Positions 8,243 through 16,652 of a stretch of DNA of 64,000 nt are shown here, in pieces. The position numbers and the translations under genes were made by a program. The notes below the pieces were generated by a model. The model had not been told where the DNA came from. It worked only from the letters and a program-made list of their open reading frames with translations, and made no database searches. The first letter of the stretch is position 1. Each line of letters begins with the position of its first letter. Source of the stretch: Gemmatimonadota bacterium (GTDB taxonomy: Bacteria > Latescibacterota > UBA2968); NCBI GenBank assembly GCA_009838845.1, contig VXRD01000091.1, positions 1 through 64,000 of the forward strand. The letters run 5' to 3'.

Positions 8243-8558
8243 TCTCGTGATCTACACCCCCGCGAATATTGAAACGGCTGATCACCTCCATCTCGACCGG
8301 ATCGCACAGCGCCACCAGATCGTTCAAAATCTGATTCGTCACAGGCTCCATATAAATCCCCTGATCTCGGAACGACCAGAAATAGTGCTTCAGCGACCGC
8401 AACTCCACGCATCGCGGACCCGGAACATACCAGATCACAATCGTCGCAAAATCCGGCTGCCCAGTCTTGGGACACAGCGACGTAAACTCCGGAAACGTAA
8501 ACTCAATCGTATAACGCCGCTCTGGATTCGGATTGTCAAACGCCTCTAACACACTCAT
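8208..8558 (-). CDS. queF: NADPH-dependent 7-cyano-7-deazaguanine reductase QueF (short type)
   Basis: The 116-aa protein has the type I QueF pattern: 'FTSLCPKTGQPDFATI' with nucleophile Cys29 and proton donor Asp36, and the substrate-binding 'CVELRSLKHYFWSFRD' with Glu52. The enzyme reduces preQ0 nitrile to preQ1 in queuosine biosynthesis and folds as a T-fold oligomer. The length matches short bacterial QueFs. Its ATG overlaps the stop of the upstream paralogue (ATGA), so the two are translationally coupled. Its 3' end overlaps the convergent LRR gene by 35 bp. No other queuosine gene is in the window. Confidence 0.93.
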   Translation of the reverse strand: MSVLEAFDNPNPERRYTIEFTFPEFTSLCPKTGQPDFATIVIWYVPGPRCVELRSLKHYFWSFRDQGIYMEPVTNQILNDLVALCDPVEMEVISRFNIRGGVDHEITASYQREDEG

Positions 8559-8914
8559 ACCTCATCCTCGCGCTCATACGCCACAGACACCCGCGTCTCA
8601 ATACCACCCCGCACTGCAAAATCACCCGTCACATCTAACGATAGAGGATCGCACGCCGCTACAAAATCATCCACAATTTTATTAACCACACCCTCGTAAA
8701 ACACCTTCTCATTCCGAAACGACCCCAAATACCGCTTCAACGACATCTGCTCCACACACACCTCTCCCGGCGCATAAGAAATCGAAACCGTCGCAAAAAT
8801 CGGCTGCCCCGTCACCGCGTACAGCGCCGTAAACTCCGACGACTCAAAATCAATCGTATAAACCCGCCTGCGCTCGGGATTGTCAACACACTTTAGCAAT
8901 AAGGAATCGCCCAT
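8555..8914 (-). CDS. QueF paralogue without catalytic Cys/Asp
   Basis: The 119-aa protein aligns with the adjacent QueF over nearly its whole length, but the active-site stretch reads 'FTALYAVTGQPIFATV'. The catalytic Cys is Tyr32 and the catalytic Asp is Ile39. The substrate-side Glu is kept ('CVEQMSLKRYLGSFRNEK', Glu55). It therefore cannot act as a normal nitrile reductase. It may be a pseudoenzyme subunit pairing with QueF, or a T-fold enzyme with another reaction. Its stop overlaps the queF start (ATGA). I chose ATG 8914; the longer frame to 8980 only reads through an intergenic repeat copy. Confidence 0.8.
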   Translation of the reverse strand: MGDSLLLKCVDNPERRRVYTIDFESSEFTALYAVTGQPIFATVSISYAPGEVCVEQMSLKRYLGSFRNEKVFYEGVVNKIVDDFVAACDPLSLDVTGDFAVRGGIETRVSVAYEREDEV

Positions 8915-8931
8915 AGGTTTTCCAAAAAACA

Positions 8932-8964
8932 CTGGATTGCGGCTCAAAATCATACCGCAATGAC
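8932..8964 (+). repeat. Interspersed palindromic repeat, core copy 1
   Basis: CTGGATTGCGGC ... ACCGCAATGAC. It lies just upstream of the QueF-paralogue start and downstream of the 388-aa gene. Confidence 0.8.
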
Positions 8965-8983
8965 ATTCGAATAGAGACACAAA

Positions 8984-10150
8984 TTAATCAAACGGCACCA
9001 AACTCGCGCCTATCGGATCGGGACTCGTGGGCCGAATCGGCATCTTCTCATAAGAACGATAAGATATATCCAGATGCGGCGTCTCAATCCGCCTGTACCC
9101 CTCATACCGCGAATCTATCAACGCCTCCAGCGCACCGGAAATCAGCAACGTGCGCTCAACCGGATACTGCGACTTACCCGTCAAAAACATCTGCTGAATA
9201 TTCAAACTTAAATAACTAAAATGCGCATGCGGATTATCCGGCAAAAAAACGCGCATATTATCCACCTCTTCCCCACGCCGCGCCGCAAAACCCCACCCTC
9301 GCGTGTACCCATTCAACATAAACGTCGCCGCCCTCAACCCATCTGCATACTCTATCAAAAAAACAGCCGGATTCTCGCAATGCTCGCGCGCATCGCCATC
9401 TTCCTTCGCCTCAATATGCGCTATCGCCGCCGCGTACAAATCGCGATCCCACGCATCCGACGCCCAGACATCATCCCCCTCCAGACACTGCACCGCCACA
9501 ATCCCCGTCTCTCCACCCGCGCGGCGCTCAACCATACACTGCAGCGTCTCCAACGCGTGAAAACCATAAGAATCAAGCCCCCCAAAAGCCACCGACATCG
9601 CCGTCTCAATCTCCGTATCCAACTCATACTCAAGCCACGGCTTGCGCCATGCAAGCGGCAGAGACGACCCCGCCATAAACGGCACCTCCAGCTCCCGCGC
9701 GCGATCACACATCCACTTTGCATCGTGCCAATTATACGAAAGATGCTTATCGCTAAACACCGGCACAGACCGCCCCGACGAAGCGAACACCCCGCAAATC
9801 TGCTCAAAAAAATACTTGCGGGGATACATATGTTGCTCCTTCTCATTCCAGGGATAATCGCCGTGCTCGCCAATCAGCAACACCCCATCCACCGCCAGCT
9901 TATCACCGCCCAAAGTCAACGCCTGATTAATACTCCCATACATCGGCACACCGTATTCCTCTGCAATCGCGCACCCGATATCCTGTCCGAAATGCACCTG
10001 ATCCAGATACATCGACACCACATCCACCTCTGGCGAAAGCAACCCATCATCTGTTGGAAACCCCTTCAAAAACTTCGTCACAATCACATCGGCATGTGAC
10101 CGCGGAAAATACGACGTAATCACCGCTGCAATTTTCTTACGCTCGGCCAT
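8984..10150 (-). CDS. Conserved protein of unknown function (388 aa)
   Basis: I do not recognise a named family. The N-terminus 'KKIAAVITSYFPRSHADVIV' and later 'AVDGVLLIGEHGDYPWN' suggest an alpha/beta, Rossmann-like domain. The C-terminus 'PVERTLLISGALEALIDSRY' followed by 'ETPHLDISYR' resembles the tails of Gfo/Idh/MocA-type sugar oxidoreductases, but no glycine-rich GxGxxG dinucleotide motif is present. No signal peptide or membrane segment is seen. It is on the minus strand ahead of the QueF pair, separated from it by a repeat copy. A carbohydrate-related role is a guess from the tail only. Confidence 0.7.
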   Translation of the reverse strand: MAERKKIAAVITSYFPRSHADVIVTKFLKGFPTDDGLLSPEVDVVSMYLDQVHFGQDIGCAIAEEYGVPMYGSINQALTLGGDKLAVDGVLLIGEHGDYPWNEKEQHMYPRKYFFEQICGVFASSGRSVPVFSDKHLSYNWHDAKWMCDRARELEVPFMAGSSLPLAWRKPWLEYELDTEIETAMSVAFGGLDSYGFHALETLQCMVERRAGGETGIVAVQCLEGDDVWASDAWDRDLYAAAIAHIEAKEDGDAREHCENPAVFLIEYADGLRAATFMLNGYTRGWGFAARRGEEVDNMRVFLPDNPHAHFSYLSLNIQQMFLTGKSQYPVERTLLISGALEALIDSRYEGYRRIETPHLDISYRSYEKMPIRPTSPDPIGASLVPFD

Positions 10151-10223
10151 GGCTTTCCCTCCTGTCTCGTTGTTTAAACGTTAAATTATATCACAAGGAG
10201 TATAACAACAATAAAAAAAACCA

Positions 10224-10301
10224 CTGGATTACTGGCGTTGTGCTTGCGCGTGGCGGCTTACAGCATGCCGCAATGACGGGCGAGGCATGCCTCGCCCCTA
10301 C
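10224..10301 (+). repeat. Interspersed repeat copy 2 (core + GGGCGAGGC hairpin)
   Basis: An expanded, imperfect core (CTGGATTACTGGCG ... GCCGCAATGAC) is followed directly by the hairpin GGGCGAGGCATGCCTCGCCC and CTAC. The rest of the 10151-10400 gap holds no gene. A short 'ctgaccgctaa' tail and the cysC leader follow. Confidence 0.8.
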
Positions 10302-10400
10302 ACTGACTACTGACCGCTAAATATTCTTACATCCTCACACCCAAAATTTGGTATCTTAAAGCGTCCAAAACGCATTTTAATCTTTACCAGGAGGAATCTC

Positions 10401-11006
10401 TTGACCGAAGTCAAAGCCACCAACATCGTCTGGCACGAAGGCCATGTCGCGCGCAAACAGCGCGAAGACCTGCTCGAACAAAAAGGCGCACTCATCTGGC
10501 TCACCGGACTGCCCAGCTCCGGCAAAAGCACCATCGCATTCACCACGGAACACGCCCTGATCGAACGCGGGCGCATGGCCTACGTACTCGACGGCGACAA
10601 CATCCGCCACGGCCTCAACAAAAACCTCGGATTCTCAGCCGAAGACCGCGCAGAAAACATCCGACGCATCGGCGAAGTCGGCAAACTCTTTGCCGACGCT
10701 GGCATCATCACCCTCTCCAGCTTTGTAAGCCCCTATCGCACCGACCGCGACGGCGTGCGCGAACTCATGGAAGACAAAGACTTCATCGAAGTATTCATCA
10801 ACACCCCGCTCGACGTATGTGAAGAACGCGACCCAAAGGGCCTGTACAAAAAAGCGCGCACAGGTGAAATACCCAACTTCACCGGCATCTCTGACCCCTA
10901 TGAACCCCCTGAAAACCCCGAACTCGTCATACACACCGTTGACACCACCCCACAAGAAGCCGCATTGCAAATCATAGCCTTACTCGAAACGCGTGAAAAC
11001 ATCTAA
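10401..11006 (+). CDS. cysC: Adenylylsulfate (APS) kinase
   Basis: The 201-aa protein has the CysC signature: P-loop GLPSSGKST (36-44), 'YVLDGDNIRHGLNKNLGFS', 'EDRAENIRRIGEVGKLF', 'FVSPYRTDRDGVRE' and 'EVFINTPLDVCEERDPKGLYKKA'. It phosphorylates adenylylsulfate to PAPS, the donor for sulfation or sulfate assimilation. The start is a TTG at 10401 with a near-perfect CAGGAGG ribosome-binding site 6 nt upstream. It is the first gene of a plus-strand trio with a 2-nt gap to the next. No ATP sulfurylase lies beside it. The three sulfatases in the window suggest an active sulfate-ester economy, though no direct link is shown. Confidence 0.93.
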   Translation: MTEVKATNIVWHEGHVARKQREDLLEQKGALIWLTGLPSSGKSTIAFTTEHALIERGRMAYVLDGDNIRHGLNKNLGFSAEDRAENIRRIGEVGKLFADAGIITLSSFVSPYRTDRDGVRELMEDKDFIEVFINTPLDVCEERDPKGLYKKARTGEIPNFTGISDPYEPPENPELVIHTVDTTPQEAALQIIALLETRENI

Positions 11007-11008
11007 CA

Positions 11009-11668
11009 ATGCCCATCATCGACCTCACCATGCCCATTGCCGACCACTTCCGCTGGCCCGTTGAGCGCAGCCTCAAAAGCAGTTTTGAAACCGGCGACAT
11101 GGCGCAAGTGACCCACATGGGATGGGCAGTCCACGGATTTACGCACGTCGATGCACCGCGCCACATGTTCCCGGAAGGACCCACCACCAGCGAAACCGAA
11201 CTCGACCAAATCGTGGGACAAGCCGCAGTCGTCGATCTCTCGGGCATCGCGCCAGAAACGCCGATCACCGAAGCACAGATTCGCGCTGCCGGACAGCACA
11301 TACGGCCTGGAGACATCGTCGTCATGAAAACGCGGTGGGACGAAGTAGAATCGCATCAAACCCCCGAATTCTGGACCCGCGCACCCTACATGTCGCGCGC
11401 CGCCGCAAAATGGCTACGCGCGCAAAACATCCGCGCCATCGCATTTGACTTTCCCCAGGACTACCCCATTCGCCAGTTGCTCAGTGGCGAGAGAGCACCC
11501 CTTTCCGAATTCGTAACCCACGACATACTCTTGCGCGAAGGCATCATCCTCATCGAATACATCTGCAACACGGGCAGGATAGCAACAGACCGCGTATCCT
11601 TCTTCGCCCTGCCCTTAAAAATCCCCGAAGCCGACGGCGCACCGGCTCGCGTCATCGCAATACCATAA
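11009..11668 (+). CDS. Cyclase-family metal-dependent hydrolase (kynurenine formamidase-like)
   Basis: The 219-aa protein carries the PF04199 metal-binding motif 'HGFTHVDAPRH' (His42, His46, Asp48, His52) after the typical opening 'IIDLTMPIADHF'. Family members hydrolyse amides or lactones such as N-formylkynurenine or isatin; the substrate here is unknown. It starts 2 nt after the cysC stop, which implies translational coupling, and is followed 16 nt later by a SAF-domain oxidoreductase. The late motif 'RAPLSEFVTHDILLREGIILIEYICN' also fits the family. Confidence 0.88.
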   Translation: MPIIDLTMPIADHFRWPVERSLKSSFETGDMAQVTHMGWAVHGFTHVDAPRHMFPEGPTTSETELDQIVGQAAVVDLSGIAPETPITEAQIRAAGQHIRPGDIVVMKTRWDEVESHQTPEFWTRAPYMSRAAAKWLRAQNIRAIAFDFPQDYPIRQLLSGERAPLSEFVTHDILLREGIILIEYICNTGRIATDRVSFFALPLKIPEADGAPARVIAIP

Positions 11669-11684
11669 CCCCCGGAAAACCACC

Positions 11685-13046
11685 ATGATCTACCACCAGC
11701 TCTTCGCCCAAATTGACCGCACCGTACGCGTTGGCGTCATCGGCACCGGACACTACGCCACAGCCCTCGTCACGCAATCGCGCGTCGTCGATCAACTCCA
11801 CGTACCCGTCGTCTGCGACACAAACCCGGACGCAGCCCAAAATGCATATCATCACGCGGGCCTGGACACCGACAAAACCATCATCTGCGACACCACCCAA
11901 CAGGCAGCCCAAGCTATAGAACAGGGCAAACACGTCATCCTCACCGACGCCATGCAAATGATGGACCTGCCCCTCGACGTCATCGTAGAATCCACAGGCG
12001 TCCCGAGTGCAGGCGCAAAACACGGCATAGAAGCCATCCGACACGGCAAACACGTCGCCATGGTATCCAAAGAAACCGACGTCACCGTCGGACCCATCCT
12101 CAAACACCTCGCAGACAAAGCCGGACGCGTCTATACCGCTGTTGACGGCGACCAGCACGGCCTGCTCATGGGCCTCGTGCAATGGGCGCGCAGCCTGGGC
12201 CTCGAAGTCCTCTGCGGGGGCAAATCACTGGACTCCGACCGCGTTTACGACCCGCAAACCAACGCCATCGTCTGGTCCAAAGGCAAAATCCAGATCCCCG
12301 ACGAACAGATATTCTCTGCCCAAAACCCCTCGGCTCACATCGCACAACGCCGCCAAATCATGGGCGAACTCGGCGCCATCGCCGGTTATGACGTCACCGA
12401 ACTCACCATCGCCGCCAATGCCACCGGCCTCATACCCGATATAGACACCCTGCACACCCCCGTAGTCCGCACCGTTGAAATACCCGAAGTCCTCGCGCCC
12501 AGAGAAGACGGCGGCATCTTATCCCATCGCGGCGTCATCGACTGCGTCTCCTGCCTGCGCCAGGCAAACGAACCCGGCCTGGGCGGCGGCGTCTTCATCG
12601 TCATCGCCTGTGAAAACGCCTACTCCCGCCACATCCTCACCACCAAAGGACTCATCCCCAACAAAAAAGGCACCACAGCCCTCATCTACCGACCCTATCA
12701 CCTCTGCGGCGTCGAAACACCCATCACAACACTCGTCGCGGGCCTCTTAAACCTGCCCACGGGCACCACCGACTACCGCCCATCCTTCGACGTTGTGGGC
12801 CGTGCAAAAGAACCCCTCAAAGCCGGCGACCAGATCGGCAACGACCACAGCAAAAACATCGAATACCTCATGCGCCCCGCGCTACCCGTCGCGCCCGACA
12901 ACCCCCTGCCCTTCCACATGGCCAACGGCAATACCCTCAGCCAAGACATCCCCGCTGGCGCATTCATCACCGCAAGCGCGATACAACCCAAAGACAACGA
13001 CCCCCTCTGGACAATACGCAAAGAACAGGACGCGCATTTTTTGTAA
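11685..13046 (+). CDS. Homoserine-dehydrogenase-like NAD(P) oxidoreductase with SAF domain
   Basis: The 453-aa protein opens with a Rossmann fold ('VRVGVIGTGHYATALV', GxGxxA). 'DVIVESTGVPSAGAKHGIEAI' and 'HVAMVSKETDVTVGP' follow, as in homoserine-dehydrogenase-like enzymes. The C-terminus ('EYLMRPALPVAPDNPLPFHM ... LSQDIPAGAFITASAI') looks like a SAF domain. Related proteins act on sugar acids or similar carbon chains and are sometimes mis-annotated as flagellar FlgA because of SAF. It is the third gene of the cysC-cyclase trio and ends just before a repeat copy. The exact substrate is not predictable. Confidence 0.82.
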   Translation: MIYHQLFAQIDRTVRVGVIGTGHYATALVTQSRVVDQLHVPVVCDTNPDAAQNAYHHAGLDTDKTIICDTTQQAAQAIEQGKHVILTDAMQMMDLPLDVIVESTGVPSAGAKHGIEAIRHGKHVAMVSKETDVTVGPILKHLADKAGRVYTAVDGDQHGLLMGLVQWARSLGLEVLCGGKSLDSDRVYDPQTNAIVWSKGKIQIPDEQIFSAQNPSAHIAQRRQIMGELGAIAGYDVTELTIAANATGLIPDIDTLHTPVVRTVEIPEVLAPREDGGILSHRGVIDCVSCLRQANEPGLGGGVFIVIACENAYSRHILTTKGLIPNKKGTTALIYRPYHLCGVETPITTLVAGLLNLPTGTTDYRPSFDVVGRAKEPLKAGDQIGNDHSKNIEYLMRPALPVAPDNPLPFHMANGNTLSQDIPAGAFITASAIQPKDNDPLWTIRKEQDAHFL

Positions 13047-13061
13047 AACAAATAAAAACCA

Positions 13062-13118
13062 CTGGATCGCGGCTCAACTTCACGCCGCGATGACGGGTGT
13101 CATTACGAAGTAATCCAG
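13062..13118 (+). repeat. Interspersed repeat copy 3 with a short inverse copy
   Basis: Core CTGGATCGCGGC ... GCCGCGATGAC spans 13062-13094. Four nt later comes GTCATTACGAAGTAATCCAG (13099-13118), which has the same ends in the opposite direction and a different stem. This is the only opposite-facing copy in the window. The region 13047-13150 otherwise holds no gene. Confidence 0.8.
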
Positions 13119-13150
13119 TCCATCAGATAAAGAGACACAACGATAGTTGT

Positions 13151-13195
13151 AAAAAAAAAGAACCGGGTACATCTATATAATGCACCCGGTTCTTT
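13151..13195 (-). terminator. Rho-independent terminator of the acnA-Uma2 unit
   Basis: A perfect 12-bp stem (AAAGAACCGGGT / ACCCGGTTCTTT) with a 15-nt loop is followed on the minus strand by a run of nine T (13151-13159). It lies 20 nt after the Uma2 stop. Confidence 0.9.
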
Positions 13196-13214
13196 CTAAC
13201 ATTATCCGACCTAC

Positions 13215-13802
13215 TCACCAAACTTCATCCAGATCCAGCTCAAATCCCCGCAAAACAGGATCGCCAGAAATGCGCGAAGGCTGCTCCAATTCTTCTACAG
13301 GCAAACCAGAGCGATACACATAAACGCGCCGTGTATATGGATCGATCAACCACCCCAAACTAAGGCCATTATCGAGATATTCCCGCATCTTTTCCTGCAA
13401 TGGGGCCAACTGATCACTTTCCGACCGCAATTCAATGACAAAATCGGGACATAATGGAACAAACTTGCGTCGGTCTTCCGGAGACAATGCCATCAGCCGC
13501 GTATATTCAATCCATGCGGCATCGGGCGACCGCACCGCCCCATTGGGCAACTGAAATCCACCTGACGAATCAAAACTCGCACCCGTACCATCCCCTTTTG
13601 CCCAAAACCGCAACTGCATAGTAATCTCTGCATTGCGCTCGCTCGTCTCACCCCCCGCTGGTGGCATAATAATCACATCTCCCTGCGCATTGCGCTCAAT
13701 GCAAACATCGCGATTGAGTTGGCAAAACGCATAAAAATCCTCATCACTCACCTCGATCACCGGCTGAAAATGCAAGACAGTTTCCATCTTTGCAATCTCC
13801 AT
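13215..13802 (-). CDS. Uma2 family (DUF820) putative restriction-endonuclease-fold protein
   Basis: The 195-aa protein shows the Uma2/DUF820 PD-(D/E)XK pattern: 'GDVIIMPPAGGETSERNAEI', 'NGAVRSPDAAWIEYTR', 'VPLCPDFVIELRSESDQL' (the D...ExK-like core, with Arg/Ser where Lys often sits) and 'LGWLIDPYTRRVYVYRSG'. The role of this abundant family is unknown. Its ATG overlaps the acnA stop as TAATG. A second start at 13787 (METVLHF) has GGAG 9 nt upstream and may be the real one. It is co-transcribed with acnA and followed by a strong terminator. Confidence 0.88.
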   Translation of the reverse strand: MEIAKMETVLHFQPVIEVSDEDFYAFCQLNRDVCIERNAQGDVIIMPPAGGETSERNAEITMQLRFWAKGDGTGASFDSSGGFQLPNGAVRSPDAAWIEYTRLMALSPEDRRKFVPLCPDFVIELRSESDQLAPLQEKMREYLDNGLSLGWLIDPYTRRVYVYRSGLPVEELEQPSRISGDPVLRGFELDLDEVW

Positions 13803-16483
13803 TATTGATCCTTCAAAAACCCCCGCAACACCGTATGCAAAATCCCCCCATTGCGATAATAATCGATCTCCACAGGCGTATCGATACGCACCGTCGCAGA
13901 AAACGACTTCACATTCCCATCCTCATCCGTCGCCGTCACCGCCACATCTTGCAAAGGCTGCAAATCATCGCTCAAACCCGTAATATCGTACACCTCCCGC
14001 CCCGTAAGCCCCAGCGACTCGGCATTCTCACCCGCCACAAACTCCAGCGGCAACACCCCCATACCCACCAGATTGCTGCGATGAATGCGCTCAAAACTCT
14101 CCACAAGCACCGCGCGCACGCCCAGAAGTAACGGACCCTTAGCCGCCCAATCGCGCGACGACCCCGAACCGTATTCTGCGCCCGCGATCACAATCGACGG
14201 CACGTCCTCATCCACATACCGCATCGCCGCATCGTAAATACTCATCTGCTCACCCGAAGGCAGATGCACCGTCACACCGCCCTCTGTCCCTGGCACCAGC
14301 GAATTGCGAATGCGAATATTCGCAAACGTACCCCGCATCATCACCTCGTGATTGCCCCGCCGCGAACCATAAGAATTGAAATCCATCGGCTCAACCCCTC
14401 GAGCAATCAAAAACTGCCCCGCCGGACTATCCACCGCAATCGAACCCGCCGGAGAAATGTGATCCGTCGTCACCGAATCGCCCAATCGCGCCAGCACCCG
14501 CGCACCTCTAATATCTGTAATCGCGTCTAACTCCGACGACAAATCCACAAAAAACGGCGGCTCCTGCACATAAGTACTCTCCGCCTGCCACCCATAGAGA
14601 TCCCCCTCTTGCCCGCCAACCGCATTCCACATCTCATTGCCCTCAAACACATCGCCATAGCGCGCCTCAAACATATCCGGCTTCAGCGCCCGTGCAATCG
14701 TATCGCCAATCTCATCCTGACTGGGCCAGAGATCGCGCAAAAACACCGCATTGCCATCTCCATCCACCCCTATCGGCTCCGCAGTCAAATCCAGATCCAC
14801 CCGCCCCGCCAGAGCATAAGCCACAACCAGCGGTGGCGAAGCCAGATAATTCGCCTTCACATGCGGATGCACGCGACCTTCAAAATTGCGATTCCCACTC
14901 AACACCGACGCAGCAACCAGATCATCCTCGTGAATCGCGGCAACCACCGGATCGGGCAACGGCCCGCTATTGCCAATACACGTCGTACAGCCATACCCCA
15001 CCGTATGAAAACCCAACTGCTCCAAATACGGCGTCAAACCCGCCTGATCGAGATAATCCGACACCACGCGCGAACCCGGCGCCAGACTCGTCTTGACATG
15101 CGCGTGAACCTTCAACCCCTTCTCCACCGCCTTCTTCGCCAACAAACCAGCGGCCACCATCACAGAAGGATTGCTCGTATTGGTACAACTCGTAATCGCC
15201 GCAATCACCACTGCCCCGTGCCCCAGCACGCCATTCATCCTCTTTTGAGCATCATCATCATCCAGCCCAAAACCACTATTGCCCACCGGTGCGCGCAACG
15301 CGCCCTCAAAAGCATCCTTCATCTGCCCCAGCGCAATGCGATCCTGCGGCCGTTTTGGACCCGCCAAACTCGGCTCCACCGTACTCAAATCCAGTTCAAG
15401 CGTATCCGTAAACCGCGGCTCCGGCGTATCATCTGTACGAAACAAACCCTGCTCCTTCGCGTACCGCTCAACCACATCCACCTCTGCCGCCGTGCGACCC
15501 GTGCGCGCCAGATAACGCAACGTCTCATCATCCACCGGGAAAAACCCCATCGTCGCCCCGTATTCCGGCGCCATATTGGCAATCGTCGCGCGATCAGCCA
15601 GCCCAATACCCGTCAACCCCGTGCCGTAAAACTCGACAAACTTATCCACCACGCCCTTCTCGCGCAACATCTGAACCACCGTCAACGTCAAATCCGTCGC
15701 CGTCGTACCCTCGGGCAACTGCCCATCCAACTTGAACCCGACAACCTCAGGCGTCAGCATATAAATCGGCTGCCCCAGCATCACCGCCTCTGCCTCAATA
15801 CCCCCCACACCCCAGCCCACCACACCCAGACCATTGATCATCGTCGTATGTGAATCTGCCCCCACCAGACTATCGGGAAAAGCCACGCCATCCCGGGCAA
15901 TAACCCCCTTCGCCAGATACTCGAGATTGACCTGATGCACAATACCCGTCAGCGGCGGCACCACCCTGAAACTCTCAAATGCATTGGCACCCCAACGCAA
16001 AAACTCATACCGCTCCCGATTGCGCTCAAACTCGATCTCTGCATTTCTCCGCAACGCATCCGAATTTGCAAAACTATCCACCTGCACCGAATGATCCACA
16101 ACCAGATCCACCGGAATCAACGGCTCAACCCGACTTGCATCGCCCCCCATGCGCCCCATAGCCGAACGCAACGCCGCCAAATCCACCAGCGAAGGCACAC
16201 CCGTAAAATCTTGCAACACCACCCGCGCGGGCTTAAACGGTATCTCTATCGGATTGGGGTTGGCCGCATTCCAATTCGCCAGCGTCTCCACATCTTCCTC
16301 CCGCACCTGATACCCATCCAGATTTCGCAGCGCCGCCTCGAGCAGCACCCGCACGGAAAACGGCAAACTCGACACCGCCCCAACCCCATCAACCTCCAAC
16401 CGATCCAGCCGAAAAATTGCGAGATCACCCGCCATAGTAGAAAGTGTATCACGCGAATTCAAAGGATTATGCGTTTGACTCAT
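13802..16483 (-). CDS. acnA: Aconitate hydratase A
   Basis: The 893-aa protein is full length for AcnA/IRP-type aconitases. The [4Fe-4S] ligands are Cys433 ('[11 protein letters not shown]'), Cys499 and Cys502 ('[15 protein letters not shown]'). '[26 protein letters not shown]' and the swivel-domain '[13 protein letters not shown]' are intact. It converts citrate to isocitrate in the TCA cycle. An AGAGGAA site precedes ATG 16483. It is divergent from gpmI and its stop overlaps the Uma2 start, so the two form one transcript. Confidence 0.97.
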   Translation of the reverse strand: MSQTHNPLNSRDTLSTMAGDLAIFRLDRLEVDGVGAVSSLPFSVRVLLEAALRNLDGYQVREEDVETLANWNAANPNPIEIPFKPARVVLQDFTGVPSLVDLAALRSAMGRMGGDASRVEPLIPVDLVVDHSVQVDSFANSDALRRNAEIEFERNRERYEFLRWGANAFESFRVVPPLTGIVHQVNLEYLAKGVIARDGVAFPDSLVGADSHTTMINGLGVVGWGVGGIEAEAVMLGQPIYMLTPEVVGFKLDGQLPEGTTATDLTLTVVQMLREKGVVDKFVEFYGTGLTGIGLADRATIANMAPEYGATMGFFPVDDETLRYLARTGRTAAEVDVVERYAKEQGLFRTDDTPEPRFTDTLELDLSTVEPSLAGPKRPQDRIALGQMKDAFEGALRAPVGNSGFGLDDDDAQKRMNGVLGHGAVVIAAITSCTNTSNPSVMVAAGLLAKKAVEKGLKVHAHVKTSLAPGSRVVSDYLDQAGLTPYLEQLGFHTVGYGCTTCIGNSGPLPDPVVAAIHEDDLVAASVLSGNRNFEGRVHPHVKANYLASPPLVVAYALAGRVDLDLTAEPIGVDGDGNAVFLRDLWPSQDEIGDTIARALKPDMFEARYGDVFEGNEMWNAVGGQEGDLYGWQAESTYVQEPPFFVDLSSELDAITDIRGARVLARLGDSVTTDHISPAGSIAVDSPAGQFLIARGVEPMDFNSYGSRRGNHEVMMRGTFANIRIRNSLVPGTEGGVTVHLPSGEQMSIYDAAMRYVDEDVPSIVIAGAEYGSGSSRDWAAKGPLLLGVRAVLVESFERIHRSNLVGMGVLPLEFVAGENAESLGLTGREVYDITGLSDDLQPLQDVAVTATDEDGNVKSFSATVRIDTPVEIDYYRNGGILHTVLRGFLKDQ

Positions 16484-16526
16484 AAACAGTTCCTCTTTTC
16501 GTGTTATTTAATTGCACAGGATGAGA

Positions 16527-16554
16527 AAAATACCACAACAACTCATATTTTCAA
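16527..16554 (-). promoter_or_regulatory. Candidate acnA promoter
   Basis: On the minus strand, TTGAAA (16549-16554) and TATTTT (16527-16532) are separated by 16 nt, about 45 nt upstream of acnA. The same 16-nt spacing and TATTTT box occur at 5396-5423. The other half of the 16484-16652 gap holds the gpmI leader with no clear signal. Confidence 0.35.
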
Positions 16555-16652
16555 ACCCTTTTTGTACGCTTCGCACTTGATTATAACGAGCAGAACTTAT
16601 ACTTTCTGACCGCCAACTACTAACCACCAACCCCTATCCAAAATCCACCATT

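Noticed and set aside
9221-10099. 292-codon plus-strand frame opposite the 388-aa gene
   Set aside because: Arg/His/Ile-rich antisense translation with no domain features.
14609-15853. Long open frame on the plus strand opposite aconitase
   Set aside because: The sequence is His/Arg/Pro-rich low-complexity translation antisense to well-conserved acnA; no ribosome-binding site or family pattern.
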